Assembly: GCA_021464245.1 (NCBI GenBank)
Contig: JADCRB010000162.1
Coordinates: forward strand, 1,585,476 to 1,649,475
Direction of reading: 5' to 3'
DNA length: 64,000 bases
Source: Carallia brachiata
Lineage: Eukaryota > Streptophyta > Magnoliopsida > Malpighiales > Rhizophoraceae
A program made the translations under genes and the position numbers. The notes below the pieces were generated by a model, which saw only the letters and a program-made list of their open reading frames with translations, ran no database searches and was not told the DNA's origin. Below are positions 15,801 through 27,642 of the stretch, piece by piece. How positions within the stretch are numbered: the stretch's first letter is position 1; each line of letters opens with the position of its first letter.

Positions 15801-18158
15801 TAATATCCAGCCCAGATTTGCTGCCAATATTTTGCATATAATAAGCCTCAGCATAAGGCTTACTGGCATATCAGAGATGTCAGGGATACATCTATATATA
15901 AGAGCATTTAAAGGAGGATAACTTGTAGATGCAAATATAACAAACAATCCAAAAATCTTGTTCTAGAATATTAAGATTCTCATTGTCCGCACTTGGTTAA
16001 ATTAGTGCAACTGAAGGTGCAAGTAATTTTTTTTTTAACCTGTTTGATTAGATATTCTATCAATTGGAGTTGATTTCTATTTGATGCAAACATATCATTT
16101 TGACCTGTAACTCTTGCTGGTTTTGTGGCTTGCAGAGGAAATTAACTTTATGGGACCTTAATCCAAATTTTCAAAGAAATGACCAAGATAAAGCCATTAT
16201 AATATGTGATTATGGTACAAGGCCAATCTTTTATCATAAACAAGTGTCTGATGGCTGTAACTAATGTTCGACAATTAGTAATACGCTGTTCCCCTACGCA
16301 TAGAGATCGTTGTGATTCTTGTATGGATATCATAGTTCTTCTATTACCCTTTCTCTGAATCATTCCCTTCATTTAGATCTTGTTTTTTTGCCATCAAAGA
16401 TGAAGTTGCTTTCAATTTCTTGTGTTTTGATTCTTGGCTAGGATGTTTGTTTTGTTTCTTTTATATTTTACATTGAATAATGTTGATTCTATTGAATGAG
16501 ACCTACAAGTGACTTGTTCAATTAGGTATGATGTTGGTATAATTTTCTTGAAGTAAGTGCATCAGATGCGAAATCTTTTGACGAAGCATCAAATGCAAAT
16601 TCAATGCATTGCTGTATTGAACTGTAAATTTAACTGTAGTTGACCAATATTGGAAAAATTATTGCTTTAAAAAGGAAAAATGAATGATGGATGATTTTAT
16701 ATTTCATCTCCCAGGGAGGTAGCTTAAGTGGTAAATTTGTGGATGCAACACCATTTACTGGTTCAAGCAAGACAGCTAAGGTCGGGGAGACCAAATCTGA
16801 ATCCTTGTTGATGAACTTGGTGAGGTGTTAAAGTCTCATGGGTTCAATTATCACGGAGTAGAGGTATTGTACAGCGGGGTTTATGGCACAGAACTTACAT
16901 GTGAAATCTTTATTGGGCCTGTTTATTATCAGCGGCTTCGACACATGGTTTCGGACAAATTTCAGGTGAGAGTCTTTCAGTGTTCCCTCTCTTAGTGGTA
17001 GTCTTCAAATTGAACGAAGCACTGTAATTTTTAGTTTCCTTACTATTCACTTCAATAATGCTTTTTGTTGTCAATCTCATATTGCCTCGGATTTCTTTTC
17101 TGGTTTTTTTTTTATTTTTTTTTCCAGTTCTATAATGAGTGCAACATGGGTTTATCGACTTGCGTAAAATATGCGAAAAGTATGGGCATGTTATGGGTAA
17201 AACATGGGTTTAGAGAAGCACATTTGCTTGCATATATATTGTGTGCTAACTTTCTAGCATTTTCCTCAATTGCACTTTGCATTAGGCATTACATTATTGT
17301 TATGGGGAGGTATAATCTTAAGGGAAATTTAATTGCCTAAAGGAAGATATATATTGGGACATCAATCTCTGGGTGGAGTTTTATTGTCTTCATAGAGTAA
17401 GGTTGCCCAGTCTCATATGGTCCTTTCAACCAGCGTTGAGCAGCTCCACTGTACTTTGAGGTCAGTGCAAATATTGACCACCAATTTTTGTCATTCTTGT
17501 GCATTGACAGCTCTACATTTTATATGACAAAACCATATTTGCCAACTTTTTAACCATTTTATCTCAACTAATTTCTGTCTCGATGCATTTCATGATATAC
17601 TAGAGGGGAGGGTGTGTTTGGGTCCGTTGAGTTGGCTTAAACATTTTTATGTTACTACCTGTCTTTATTCTCCTTTTTCAGATAAGTGCATCGTTTTATG
17701 AAACCATAATGAAGGTAACCATAAGCTTTATAATTACCATGCAGGTTAGGTCAACTGGAACAGTTGATCAGATCACGAGACAGCCGATCAAAGGAAGAAA
17801 GCGAGGTGGAGGTATTCGTTTTGGGGAAATGGAGCGAGATGCAATGCTCGCTCACGGGGCCGCATACTTACTACATGATAGACTACATACATGTTCTGAT
17901 TACCACATTGCTGATGTATGTTCCCTTTGTGGAAGTGTGCTTACCACATCATTTATCCAATCGCAAAAGCGGGTGGTGCGGGATATCGGTGGGCTGCCTC
18001 CTATAAAGGCTCCAAAGAAGGTGGCGTGCCATGCATGCCAAACAAGTAAGGGGATGGAGACTGTGGCAATGCCTTACGTTTTTAGATACTTGGCTGCTGA
18101 ATTAGCAGCGATGAACATAAAAATGACCCTTAAGTTAACAGATGGATCTGGAGTTTGA
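885..18158 (+). CDS. NRPA2: DNA-directed RNA polymerase I second-largest subunit (partial, 5' end outside window)
   Basis: This is the second-largest subunit of nucleolar RNA polymerase I, which makes the 45S rRNA precursor; it forms one side of the active-centre cleft. Exons read: 885-980, 1071-1116, 1491-1671, 1754-1806, 1908-1981, 2131-2248, 2992-3076, 4387-4502, 6053-6180, 6267-6346, 7551-7791, 7887-8051, 8195-8359, 8629-8702, 10944-11047, 11121-11198, 13092-13220, 13328-13468, 15074-15285, 16715-16965, 17745-18158. All use GT-AG introns. Family blocks seen include [57 protein letters not shown], the clamp motif [18 protein letters not shown], and a C-terminal zinc site (CSLCGS ... CHAC). 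About 984 codons are visible. Five exons are each one base short (near 7645, 8642, 11195, 15228, 16805), which breaks the frame. With those restored every intron phase agrees, so I treat it as a functional gene with consensus errors. The sequence is closer to plant Pol I than to Pol II/III or chloroplast RpoB. Confidence 0.95.
3077..4386 (+). other. NRPA2 intron, 1.3 kb
   Basis: The stretch between the exons ending LA and beginning VPDVKK holds a perfect CT dinucleotide run at about 3204-3225 and otherwise unremarkable T-rich sequence. I see no gene in it. The segment 3500-4250 is less AT-rich than its surroundings and could be an old insertion, but I found no terminal repeats. Confidence 0.6.
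3204..3225 (+). repeat. CT dinucleotide microsatellite
   Basis: Eleven uninterrupted CT/TC units inside an NRPA2 intron, directly visible; likely length-polymorphic. Confidence 0.9.
4503..6052 (+). other. NRPA2 intron, 1.55 kb
   Basis: T-rich intron sequence between exons ending DLQQ and beginning RAGYTVQ. Short open frames (5476-5670 and its antisense) have no recognisable protein similarity. I see nothing else. Confidence 0.55.
6347..7550 (+). other. NRPA2 intron, 1.2 kb
   Basis: Begins with a consensus GTAAGT donor and ends in atgctttcag. Small open frames on the minus strand (7037-7363) look accidental. No gene or repeat structure recognised. Confidence 0.55.
8703..10943 (+). other. NRPA2 intron, 2.2 kb, with GC patch and GA repeat
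   Basis: This is the longest intron of the gene. It is AT-rich (9000-9500), then interrupted by a C-run and GC-rich patch at 9505-9530 followed by a GA run at 9571-9588 and about 120 bases of GC-richer sequence. No open frame. The abrupt composition change suggests an insertion, but no terminal repeats were found. Confidence 0.55.
9505..9588 (+). repeat. C-run / GC-rich patch and GA microsatellite
   Basis: A run of C followed by gggcggcgcgc and, 40 bases on, a GA dinucleotide run (9571-9588). It stands out from an AT-rich intron. Confidence 0.7.
11199..13091 (+). other. NRPA2 intron, 1.9 kb
   Basis: Lies between the exons encoding HGQIF and TETIDL. No gene recognised; small frames at 11819-12499 lack any family resemblance. 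The exon before it is one base out of phase with the exon after it. Confidence 0.55.
13469..15073 (+). other. NRPA2 intron, 1.6 kb
   Basis: No gene recognised. Two loosely similar segments (near 14500 and 14620, sharing a tgtcacctgttg core) may be an old duplication. Nothing else supportable. Confidence 0.5.
15286..16714 (+). other. NRPA2 intron, 1.4 kb
   Basis: Ordinary T-rich intron between the exons ending LESLAAK and beginning GGSLSGKF. Open frames at 15691-15921 and 16148-16372 have no recognisable similarity. Confidence 0.55.
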
Positions 18159-19815
18159 AGTGTTGCTAAATCAAATCGGCGACTCTAGATGGAATTAGTT
18201 TAGTCATAATGAGGAATATAATCGGCTAGCGACCCTGAACAAGAGAAATTGGTATAATGTCAAGTTATGCTGTGTTTGACCTGATCCTTAAATCACCTTT
18301 CTGTGATAACAATTTTGTTTTTTTTATAATTTGTTATAAGTAAAGTATGCGTTGGCCCCAATTATTGTTGTGCCCCTTGTTTTTTTCCCTTGATTTTCGC
18401 CTCTGACACAAATAAATTTTTCTGGTAGATTAGTGCGAGGGGGAAGAAAGAGGGAAAGTTGAGAGAGACAGGAGAAAGTTGAGTGTAATTTCTTGCTTGA
18501 GTTATAACTAAGCCTCGGTCTTTGACATGCCAATCAAAGTGATCAGCAAATGACCTCGTTGAACTAATGCCTGGCCTAACCCATTTGTTTCCATTGATGA
18601 TTGAACACGTTCTTGATCTAACAACGTTCTTAGTCTAACAATTACTCCTTTCTCAAAAAACAATATAAGAGTAGCATAGTACTGCATTCCTAACGGATAC
18701 CCCAGTCAAAAACAGTCTAGTCCTTAAGACTGAAGCAGCAGTCAAGAGGCTTCATGAGGACCGACGTTGGAGCAGTTAAATAAAAACCTGAGAGACTGCT
18801 TGGATGTCGCGTTTAATGGAACAACGAGCTAAAATGGCAATTGGTTCAACCAAGGATAGGATCTACATAGAACTTTCACATGTTCTTGTTAATCCAAGAA
18901 TAGGAACCATATAGACTCACACAAAATGATTCCTATTAGATCATTCAGGGTTATACTTGGGTCGGTTAAGATTATTTAATTTATTGAGCTGGATATTGAA
19001 CCGTCTTAAGCCAAAAAAAAATAAAAGAGAATAATTCCACTGACAAAATGATTAGTTTATGCTGTAAGAAAAATGTGTTCTTACATAAAGAAATTGATGC
19101 ATTATTCCGTATTCAATAAAAGTATTTTTTGTAAAACAATGAGAGTTTGATCATTCTAGCGCCTATTATTTTTGCTTGGCTAAGCCTTTTGAATCGGCCT
19201 TGGACCTACTAGTTTAGACATACACTCAGAGAAGAGAATTTTTATGCAAATTTTATGGCCAATCTTGGTGTCACATCAGCTTTGCCTCTTCAAATTGTTA
19301 GATGTAAAAATTGAGTCACTGGAAATTGAAAATTACTTCAAATGTGTATCTAAATGTCACTTTATTTCAAGTCGTGTATCTACATGTATTTCACATGTAT
19401 AAGTTCTATACAAGTGTAATTCTGGCATTCAATGAATGACAAAGCAGCATCACACAGAGGATAGAGGGAGTATTGGGTGGAAGAGGAAGTGAGGGAGGGA
19501 AATGAAAGGAAGCATATAACCGACCATGAACCATCCTCATTACCAATTAAAATGTTCCAGAGGATGTTCTATATGGCAAACACATATCATGGGCTATAGT
19601 CTTCTATCAGCTCCCAGACCTTCAAATAACACAATACAATTGGCATAATCAGTTGGGACTTGCGTCCTGGGATACCTGTACGTGAACACGATATTCTCAG
19701 TTACGTATATTTGTTGTTCCGCATAGTTTTTATTTTACATGACGACACTTTCGTCCCAGTTTGCATGGCCCAGATTCGAAACAAAACTACAGGATGTGGC
19801 AAATACGAATAATGC
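18159..19815. other. Intergenic region between convergent NRPA2 and the membrane-protein gene
   Basis: The two flanking genes converge here, so the stretch holds both 3' ends. An AATAAA-type signal lies near 18410 for the + gene. No coding sequence recognised in the remaining 1.2 kb. Confidence 0.6.
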
Positions 19816-22800
19816 CTACTGATAATTGTACTCTCCGTAGATTTCAGGTAGACCAACCCTTTCCCCAAACTGGATCATCAACCAACCCACAAAAGAGAAG
19901 TACGCCACAAGAAAACAAGCACGCTTGAAGAAGACCATATTGACAACCCGAGCTACCATCCTTGCTGCACCGGTCTTTGTCAACCACAAGTTCATGAGCT
20001 GCAGGATTCTTATAAAGCCGATGGAAATCAAGGAAGTCAAAAAACCAGAAATAACTCCAGCTACTGTTTCCCATCTCCAATTACTAGATTTTCCATTCTT
20101 GTGAATAAACATGGATTGTACGAACTCTGTGGACCTGTCCTTATCAAAGCCATGAATAATTAGACCATTGAGAAGGTCATAAACTGAAATGCAAATGAAT
20201 AACTTAATGCGTTTGATTCACAACTAAAAAAATTACTTGAGAATGAAAACTTTGTGATTCAATAAGACAATAACAAAGGGACTTGCAACCACATGTAGAA
20301 TGACCTATTAGCTTCTACTTATTCATATAGCTTGGAAAACTACAGTTCAGGAAAGGCACCTCTGCATGGAACAAAATGACCTGGTACATAAGTAATTACA
20401 ACCTACTTGTATTGTAGATCAGAACTTCACAAATATCCAAGAAGTAAGCTCAGCAACGGAAAGGTCTCTTGTCTGCCCATCTTTTCAGAGTATTTTCACC
20501 GACCATTTATATTCAAGTATAAAAGTTGAATAACTCCTATGCCTAATTTCCTTTGGATTTATGGCTTGTTGATTCTATGTTTTGCCTACCTCCATCTCCT
20601 ACTTCGTTGTCTAATTCCACTCTTTAAAAAAAAAAAAAAAAAAAGGAAAAATGGACAAACAAAGAAACCCTCCAACCAATGGATGGTAAAACCCAAAAAG
20701 GCAATGGGATTCATATCTTAGCTTCATAAAGGGTAATGCTAAGGGATGCTAAAAGTTATGCTAATGAAAATTTTTTCTTTTTTAAGTTAATGACAAGGCA
20801 TGCAATGAAGCAAACACATCATGTTAAGTGGTGGAACCCACAAGACAAAAAATGATTAGACCCACATCACTGATAGCATAAAAGTCTTAAGTCAAGTATT
20901 AATATCTAGCATTACTCTATAAAAATAAAGTATAGGACAATTAGTGGTTCAAACACTACTCTGCATTTAGAAGCATGATCACTTTTCTCCCTCCCTTCTA
21001 TGGATTGGCAGAAACCTTGTCCTCCTTTTTTACGTTTACAAAGACATTAGACCTTTTCAGATCAGCAGAAATATTGTTAACTGTAAAGGACAAGAAAAAA
21101 CCGTTCTGATAAATTCATCTCCTAAAGTCAGTGAAACAGTAACTAATCTATAGGTAATTGTTGCCTGCCGTCTGATCATTTAAAGGTGCATCTCCAACTG
21201 GAGTAGGAGTGGAAGTAATGTAGGCCAGGCGAAAAATACAGGAAATTAGAGAGAAGAGAGAGAAGCTAGGGACACCAATGCTCAATCAATTGTTCAATAA
21301 TCAATAACGGCATGCATCTTCCAAAGCTTGTATAGAGACAATAAAACCTGTTAATAACTGAAAAGGAAAGAAATTACTAATTAGTCAATAATTCTAAATA
21401 ATCCTCAAAGCTAATTCCTGAATCTCTTCCTAAAATAGTGCTTCTGGAATTTTCTAGAACTGGTGAGCTCCAAATCATCCACATTTTAGCAAACAAATGA
21501 ATTATGAACCTTATTGAAAAGCATTAATCAAAAGCACCTAATACATGTTCCAACAAGCATAAAATAAACATGAAAAAACTGGTAAGAATTAATTGCATTG
21601 CATAACAACCATATAGCAAACAGTGTCAAGATGTATTCATAATTATCGCACAAATGTGGACATCTAAGCTTTAGCAAATAAGCCAACAACTCATGCAGGC
21701 TTAACCTTTACTATTCGTTTTTGTTTTTTCATTTTTCCTTGCTTGTTTAGCAGCAATAGCGACTAAATCACTGCTCCAGAATATTCCACATGAAAAAGAA
21801 AAAGGAAAATAATCACAAGTTAAAGTAGAGAAGAAAATGCTCCACTCACAGGAAGAAATACTGTCTAATTATCTCAATGGACGATGGACCTTTTGCTTGA
21901 CAACTGAAAAAGCCATCAGGGTATAAGCTCACTTTGGAGATTCCAGACGTATACCAGCAATCATAAGTTTCATTGACCTGCAGAAGATAAGTAGGAGCAC
22001 AATATGACAAGGATCCTAGGCAAACCAGAAGACTTTATGAAGAAATTTGGGATTAAAGCTTTGTTGTTGTTGTTGTGTGCATGTGCGCACCAAGGGTGCA
22101 TGCGCATATGTTTCTGAAATTTTAGTACTCTACCCAGTGTGTAAACTATATGTAAAGCTTCAAATGTTTAGTGATGATGGAATGTGGAACCTGTTCAATG
22201 AGAACAAATCTAAAGCAGGAAAATTTTGAACCGTTACAATGCCCACCTGAAACTTAACCTTGGTTAACCATGCAACCCCAAAGTTAGGCCTGCAAGATAG
22301 AGGAAGGGCCTCAGTTGGAGTCTCTGATAATGCCAATCGTGTCTGACTCCCAGAATGATCTTTATATTCCACCTGTGATTGAAACAAGAAACTAGATGTG
22401 AAGAAAGTAAATAGCTAATCATAATATCTTGTGCCAATAGCCAGTTAAACCAGGGCTGAACCACAAAATAATAAAAAAGCCTTTTATAAGTATGCTAATA
22501 GCCCATCATGCAGGCTCCCGCCTAGGGCCCGCCATGCCAAAAGCGAGAGATATCACATCCCCCTCTTTCCTTTTTCATGTCCCCACATCCTTTGAATACC
22601 TAATCCGGATTTTCCTATCAAACTCTTACTCTGTTTTTTCTCCTTTTCTGCTTCTATATGAACCATTAACTTCCAGTTGACTCATAAATGTTAGTCACCT
22701 CATCCATCCTCTGTGCATTTGTTTTTCCTTTTCACTTCCTAGATATAGTTCTGCTACTGTTTCTTAGTTCTTTAGACCTAATATCTCAAAGACTTTTATA

Positions 22801-24948
22801 TACCCATCCTCTTTCATCTGCTTCCCCAATATTTCCTCTCTAAGAGTGTTCGACTTCAAAACATATGCAGTCTAGATCATCTCAAATATCTCAACTATAA
22901 GATAATAAAGAATTATCTTTAATGCACTATATTTCTAGAACATAGATATTGCTTAGACAAAATATACATGTACGAGGGAAACTAGGATAGAATCACCTCA
23001 AATACTGAAACCCAATAGTAATCATAGCGACATCGGAATTTACTTCTATCAAAAGGATAAAAGGCATTCTTGGCTTTATGGTTCAACAATCCTGGCTTAC
23101 AAACTTTAGAAAATCTGAGATCCACACCTGAAGAAGATGGTTTTAAAAAAAAAAAAAAGCAAAAATTAAGTTTGAACTCTCAAAAGAAAGTAATTAACAC
23201 AGAAGTGTTACATGCAATCAGAGATCAATGAAATAAAGACAACGGCCTAAAATAGCTAGTGGTGGTAAGTTGTTCATTTCCTTCACTTGTTTTCTATACT
23301 CATTTCTGCCAAGCACAAAAAATGAATGGTTCCCATCAGCAATATTTGAGAGAAGCAACACAAGAAAGTCAATTAACTTGGGCCAGAAAAGGGATTAAGA
23401 TGTGTGCTCAAAATAACCTAAGTCATGCACATTATGAGCTCTAAAGCATTCACTTTGTCTTCTTAGTACCTGCTTACAAAGTCTTATTCACTACTAGAAA
23501 GTTCACCACCTGCCAACCTTTTCTATGTATGCGCACTGCAAGCCTGCTATTGCTTTGAGTATCCATAAGCTTATATACTAAGCGTTGAGTAGTTGATTAA
23601 TCGGCACTGAGGAGTGCTGCAGTTATAAGACCAGTAAAGTTTTCCCCATCTGCATCTGGTCTTTGCTTTTGCCTAAAGAGGAGATAACCATATATCCCTA
23701 TATCTAATTAACGGGGCACATTTGAAGATGAGCAAAGCTGTGTCAATATAAATCTCCTGTCTTTTGTTGCCAGAAATAACAAATCACAATTTATCCGCAT
23801 AGTTCTTACAAAGGATTCATACGTTATCTATTAACCCCAAATCTACGTGTGAACATGGACTGGACACTGCAATAGCTGAGTTATGAATTCAGCAAAGCAT
23901 CGCATCGAATTGGCCAAACAATGACAAATGTTCCATGTTGGAACTCTCTTCCATGACCCCAAGAACTAATAATTTAACGCAAAATTAGAATTATTTTACA
24001 AGGTGCTTAAAGGTTGACCAGTATCACAAGCGGAATGGGTCTAAAATTATCCCAACCTTGCTACAAGAGTTCGAAACATCAATGATAACATGTTGCAAGA
24101 TGCCCCCTGGAACTGAAGACTAGGGATTAATCTTACCCATAACCCAAAAGCATTTGGCTGCTAAAATTTTTAAAATTACAAATGCACAAAAGTATCAGCA
24201 TAAAAAACACTCATTAACAAATGAATAAAGATGAACATCATGAAAGCTTCTTTACAAAACTTTACGAAAGTTCCTAAATTTTAAAATAACACTAATCTAC
24301 CTAAAATTTAGTTTTAAAAAACAAAAATAAAATTTTTTTTAAAAAAACACTCCTTATCACATCAGCAAACAAACCAATTCGTGAAGAATGATGAAAAAAA
24401 AAAACCTTCTAGCTATATATCACTGCTCTTAACAAATAAGAGTGCGTCATAAGCCATTTCCCTAAAATTAATTGGGAAAACAAATCGGTAAAGAATATAA
24501 ATTTCAAGCTCCATTTTCTATATTTTTCCCATTTCCCAGTTCATCTATTTCAAGAAAAGAAAGAAAAGAAAATTCCTTCAATAATTCAAAATAATGCATC
24601 AATTGAAAGTGTGTGAGAGAGAGAAAGGCTTAACTTACTGCTGGAAACAATTCGGCAGCGGTAGGGAATGGACGCAGAATGATAAGATATGGAAAAGCGG
24701 TAGGCGGCGCTAAAGACGGCAGCTAAGAAGCCGACAAATAATGACAAGAAAAAGAAAGCCAATATTAGGAACAGAAGCCCTACGCTCAATCGCAACACCA
24801 TGTACGGAAATCCCATTTTCCTACTACTACTATTATTATTATTATTGCTCTCATTCTCTTCTTCTTCTTCTTCTTGTTCATCATCTTCTAATTCAAGGAT
24901 TTCTGTTTCTACTTCAACTTCTTCTGCTTCTTCGTTTTCAGCGTCCAT
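19816..24948 (-). CDS. Plant membrane protein of unknown function, Cys-rich loop
   Basis: Five exons on the minus strand: 24639-24948, 22997-23127, 22247-22372, 21850-21977, 19816-20183. About 354 residues. The start is the ATG at 24948, giving a strongly acidic, Asn/Ser-rich N-terminus (residues 1-45). A long hydrophobic segment follows (about 52-85). A predicted non-cytosolic region of about 190 residues has paired cysteines (YRCRI, KVCKPG, FRCRYDYYW, LSCRPN, YDCWY, FSCQAK). Two more hydrophobic segments occur near the C-terminus (VAGVISGFLTSLISIGF and FLVAYFSFVGWLMIQF). The layout suggests an endomembrane or plasma-membrane protein with a disulphide-rich lumenal domain. I do not recognise a named family. 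Exon 4 and exon 5 do not join in frame as written. Either one G is missing at each edge of the 1.66 kb intron (giving FFLVYDLLNG) or a small exon is hidden in it. Confidence 0.8.
20731..20918. mobile_element. MITE with GGGTAATGCT-type terminal inverted repeats
   Basis: A 188-base segment starts gggtaatgct and ends agcattactct, an imperfect inverted pair. A second inverted pair lies just inside (aagttatgct / agcataaaagt). It sits in the last intron of the membrane-protein gene. A possible 5-base duplication (ataaa) flanks it. Non-coding. Small MITEs with this kind of end are common in plant introns; the superfamily is uncertain. Confidence 0.6.
24826..24876 (-). repeat. Trinucleotide repeats coding for Asn and Glu runs
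   Basis: TTA/ATT repeats next to CTT repeats on the + strand are read on the minus strand as an Asn run followed by Glu codons near residue 30 of the membrane protein. This is a triplet repeat inside coding sequence. Confidence 0.8.
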
Positions 24949-27642
24949 AGCTGTTATTATTACTCTGTTTGTTGATGATGCTGCTCGTCAGATCGCAAGT
25001 TGTTGCCCCGGAAAACAAGATCCGGCCACCGGAACCATTTCGGACAAAGCGTTGTCTTGGGAGAACTTCGGGGCTTTCCTTTCCTTGATTTTTGGGCGTA
25101 TTTTTTTGGTTGTAGGATTTTGGGCATATTTAAGGGGACAAAAAAGGATTTCAAGAAAAAAAAAAAAAAAAAAAAAGAAAGGGTCGTCAATGAGAATAAC
25201 TGTCAAAAACTATCAAATACAAAATATAATTTAAAAGTGATATTAGAAAAAAATTGATCTTAGGAAATATTTTTTTATAAAAATAAAAAAATTTGAGATA
25301 GATTTTTTCTATTTTTTGATAAGATTGAAAATATAATTACATTTTAGAAATAACGTCCAAAACAAATTAGAACAAGAAAATTTTGTTTGTTCTTCCTCGC
25401 AAATATAAAACTAAGATTCAAATAGATAATTGAGTATAGTCTAAATAATTGGCAACAACAGCCGCCAACTACTAATCGCAAACTCCAAATATTATCTACA
25501 TAATCTCTTTTTCTACCGGTGCTTTAGCCTTTTTTTTTTTTTTGGAACAGGGTAGTTTAGCATTTTCTTGAACTAAACAAAAGGCAAAAGGAGTGCACAA
25601 AAGTAATCTTCATATCGCAGAAAAAATCTTTTTTACTTTAGTTGTAGCAACCGGAGAATCAAAGTTAATATGAAAAGCAAATATACATGTGGATATATAA
25701 TAATGATAATACTAAGTGATTTTATTAAAATTATTTTAAAGTAATTAAATAATTTTATTAATAATATTTAATAATTTATTTATTTTTCATTTTTTTTATA
25801 TAATAATATATCTCTAACTTCTTTAAAAATAATAACCAATTCTTTTTAAGTCTGAAAACTCAGTATCCCATTAGTATCTACAATATGACTATCAATTGAT
25901 TATCAAGCCTCAAGATCCATGAAAAAAAAAAATTAAGATGGATAATATTGAGTAAACTTAATAAATTTTTCTTATCAAAAGCAGAGAATGAAACTTTTAG
26001 AATTACTCATACTACACAAAAAAATATTTTAATATTAGTCTCTCTAAACTTGTCTTTGATGTCTTAAAAGTTATTTGTCAATAACTTAATAAAATAAATG
26101 TAAATTTGAAATTTGAGCAGTTTTGGTTTTTGGCGGCTCAAATTTTCTTGCATAAAATAATTGTTACTTATATTTAAAGTGACAACATTGTATTTACTGT
26201 CAAATTAAATGGCTTCATCAAATGAAATATCTCATTCATCTTCTCTTAATAATTGTATTCGCTATTTTGAGATCTTAACATGTGTCGTAATATTAATAAT
26301 ATCTTGATCACTTCTTTATAACGCTTGAAACAACTCCTAAGAGACTATAGAACTTTTTAACCCAATGCATACATTTCCAAATAATAATAAGTTCAATCGT
26401 TAATTTTGGGAAAACATTTATGAATAGAGGAGAATTGGACATAAATCAGCATAAGTTAACGTGGCTGACGTGCTCCATTTGCCGGGTTTAGTTTTCTTTT
26501 TTTTTTTTTTTGTGGAAATTTTGGAATTTTCTCGCAAAGTTTTTGCAATGAGGATGATGTAAATTATAATAAACATAATTATATTTGGTATCAAGCTTGT
26601 AAAAAATGAATTTTAGTTTCAATGCAATTTATAAGTATGTTGGTTACATATTGTACCATCATTACTGCAAATCAACTGTGTTTGCCAAGAAATTTTAATA
26701 TAGACAAAAAAGTAATGCTTTCTTTATTATTTTCTGCATGTGAGCCCTATTTCTATGTGCAACCTATGTCTCAGCTCCTCTGTCCACGTAATGAAACTAT
26801 CGTTCGCTTTATAAATTTTTTTTCTTATCTATTGTACGAGTCACATCACATGTACGCTTAAAAAGTCAAAAAATTATATATTATAATCAACTGATTATTT
26901 TATTTAATTAAATACTTAATATTTATAATAAAAATAAATAAATTTTTTTCATAATTTTTTTAATAAATATTAATTATTTAATTATATAAAATAATCAATT
27001 AATTAATTTTACTTAATATTAATTTTACTTTTTTTTTTGTCGGTGCACATATTTCGTTATTTTAATTAATAACAAGTGATACTTTCAAGCAATATTTATA
27101 GTCATTTTATTTAAGAGACCTTAAAAAAAAAAATCTGATTTACTTTTACGCATGAATAAGTTCGTGTATGAATCAAGTTACTAACTTTTACATGATGTTT
27201 TCCCTGATGCGGCACAGGTGGAATTATATCTGTAAGGTAAATAGCTTTGTTTTAAAGTAAGAGAATTTTAAAATTAGAATTCGTCTTCAATATAATAGAA
27301 TTTATTATAAATATAATAAACAGTTAACTTTAAGTAGTAATGTTTATAATTTATATAACAAAAAATTTAAATATTAAATTTTTATTATATAAAAAAATAA
27401 ATATTATTAATTAAAACTGACTATTTATTAGATTAAACATACACAATAACTATCGAATCTTCTAATTCTCAACTTTTTTCCAGGTGAAACAGGCTCGTTG
27501 AAGAACATTATAAAACCCGAACTTTTGAGTCTAGGAGGCGCCCGATACAATTCGAAAGGAAATTTTCACAAGAAGAAAGGTGAAACAGCATTGTCGTGCC
27601 AATCATGGAGCTGGAGCCTAGAACATATTGCTCTAAGCCAAG
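24949..27642. other. Intergenic, AT-rich
   Basis: From the left it holds the 5' leader and promoter side of the membrane-protein gene (to about 25250, with a poly(A) run at 25158-25180). Then come 2.3 kb of very AT-rich DNA without recognisable genes, including a foldback at 26884-27003. The short frame 26622-26861 is not convincing. Confidence 0.6.
26884..27003. repeat. AT-rich inverted repeat (foldback)
   Basis: Left arm 26884-26928 and right arm 26961-27003 are imperfect reverse complements over about 43 bases, with a 32-base spacer. The shape is MITE-like but no target duplication could be fixed. Confidence 0.6.

Noticed and set aside
885..18158. NRPA2 as a pseudogene because of five frame breaks
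   Set aside because: All breaks are single-base losses with no premature stop in the correct frame, no splice-site damage and full conservation of catalytic blocks, and the same kind of break occurs in unrelated genes nearby.
24741..25257. Frames over poly-Tyr, poly-Leu and poly-Lys runs
   Set aside because: They are translations of triplet repeats and poly(A) in the wrong frames around the membrane-protein first exon.
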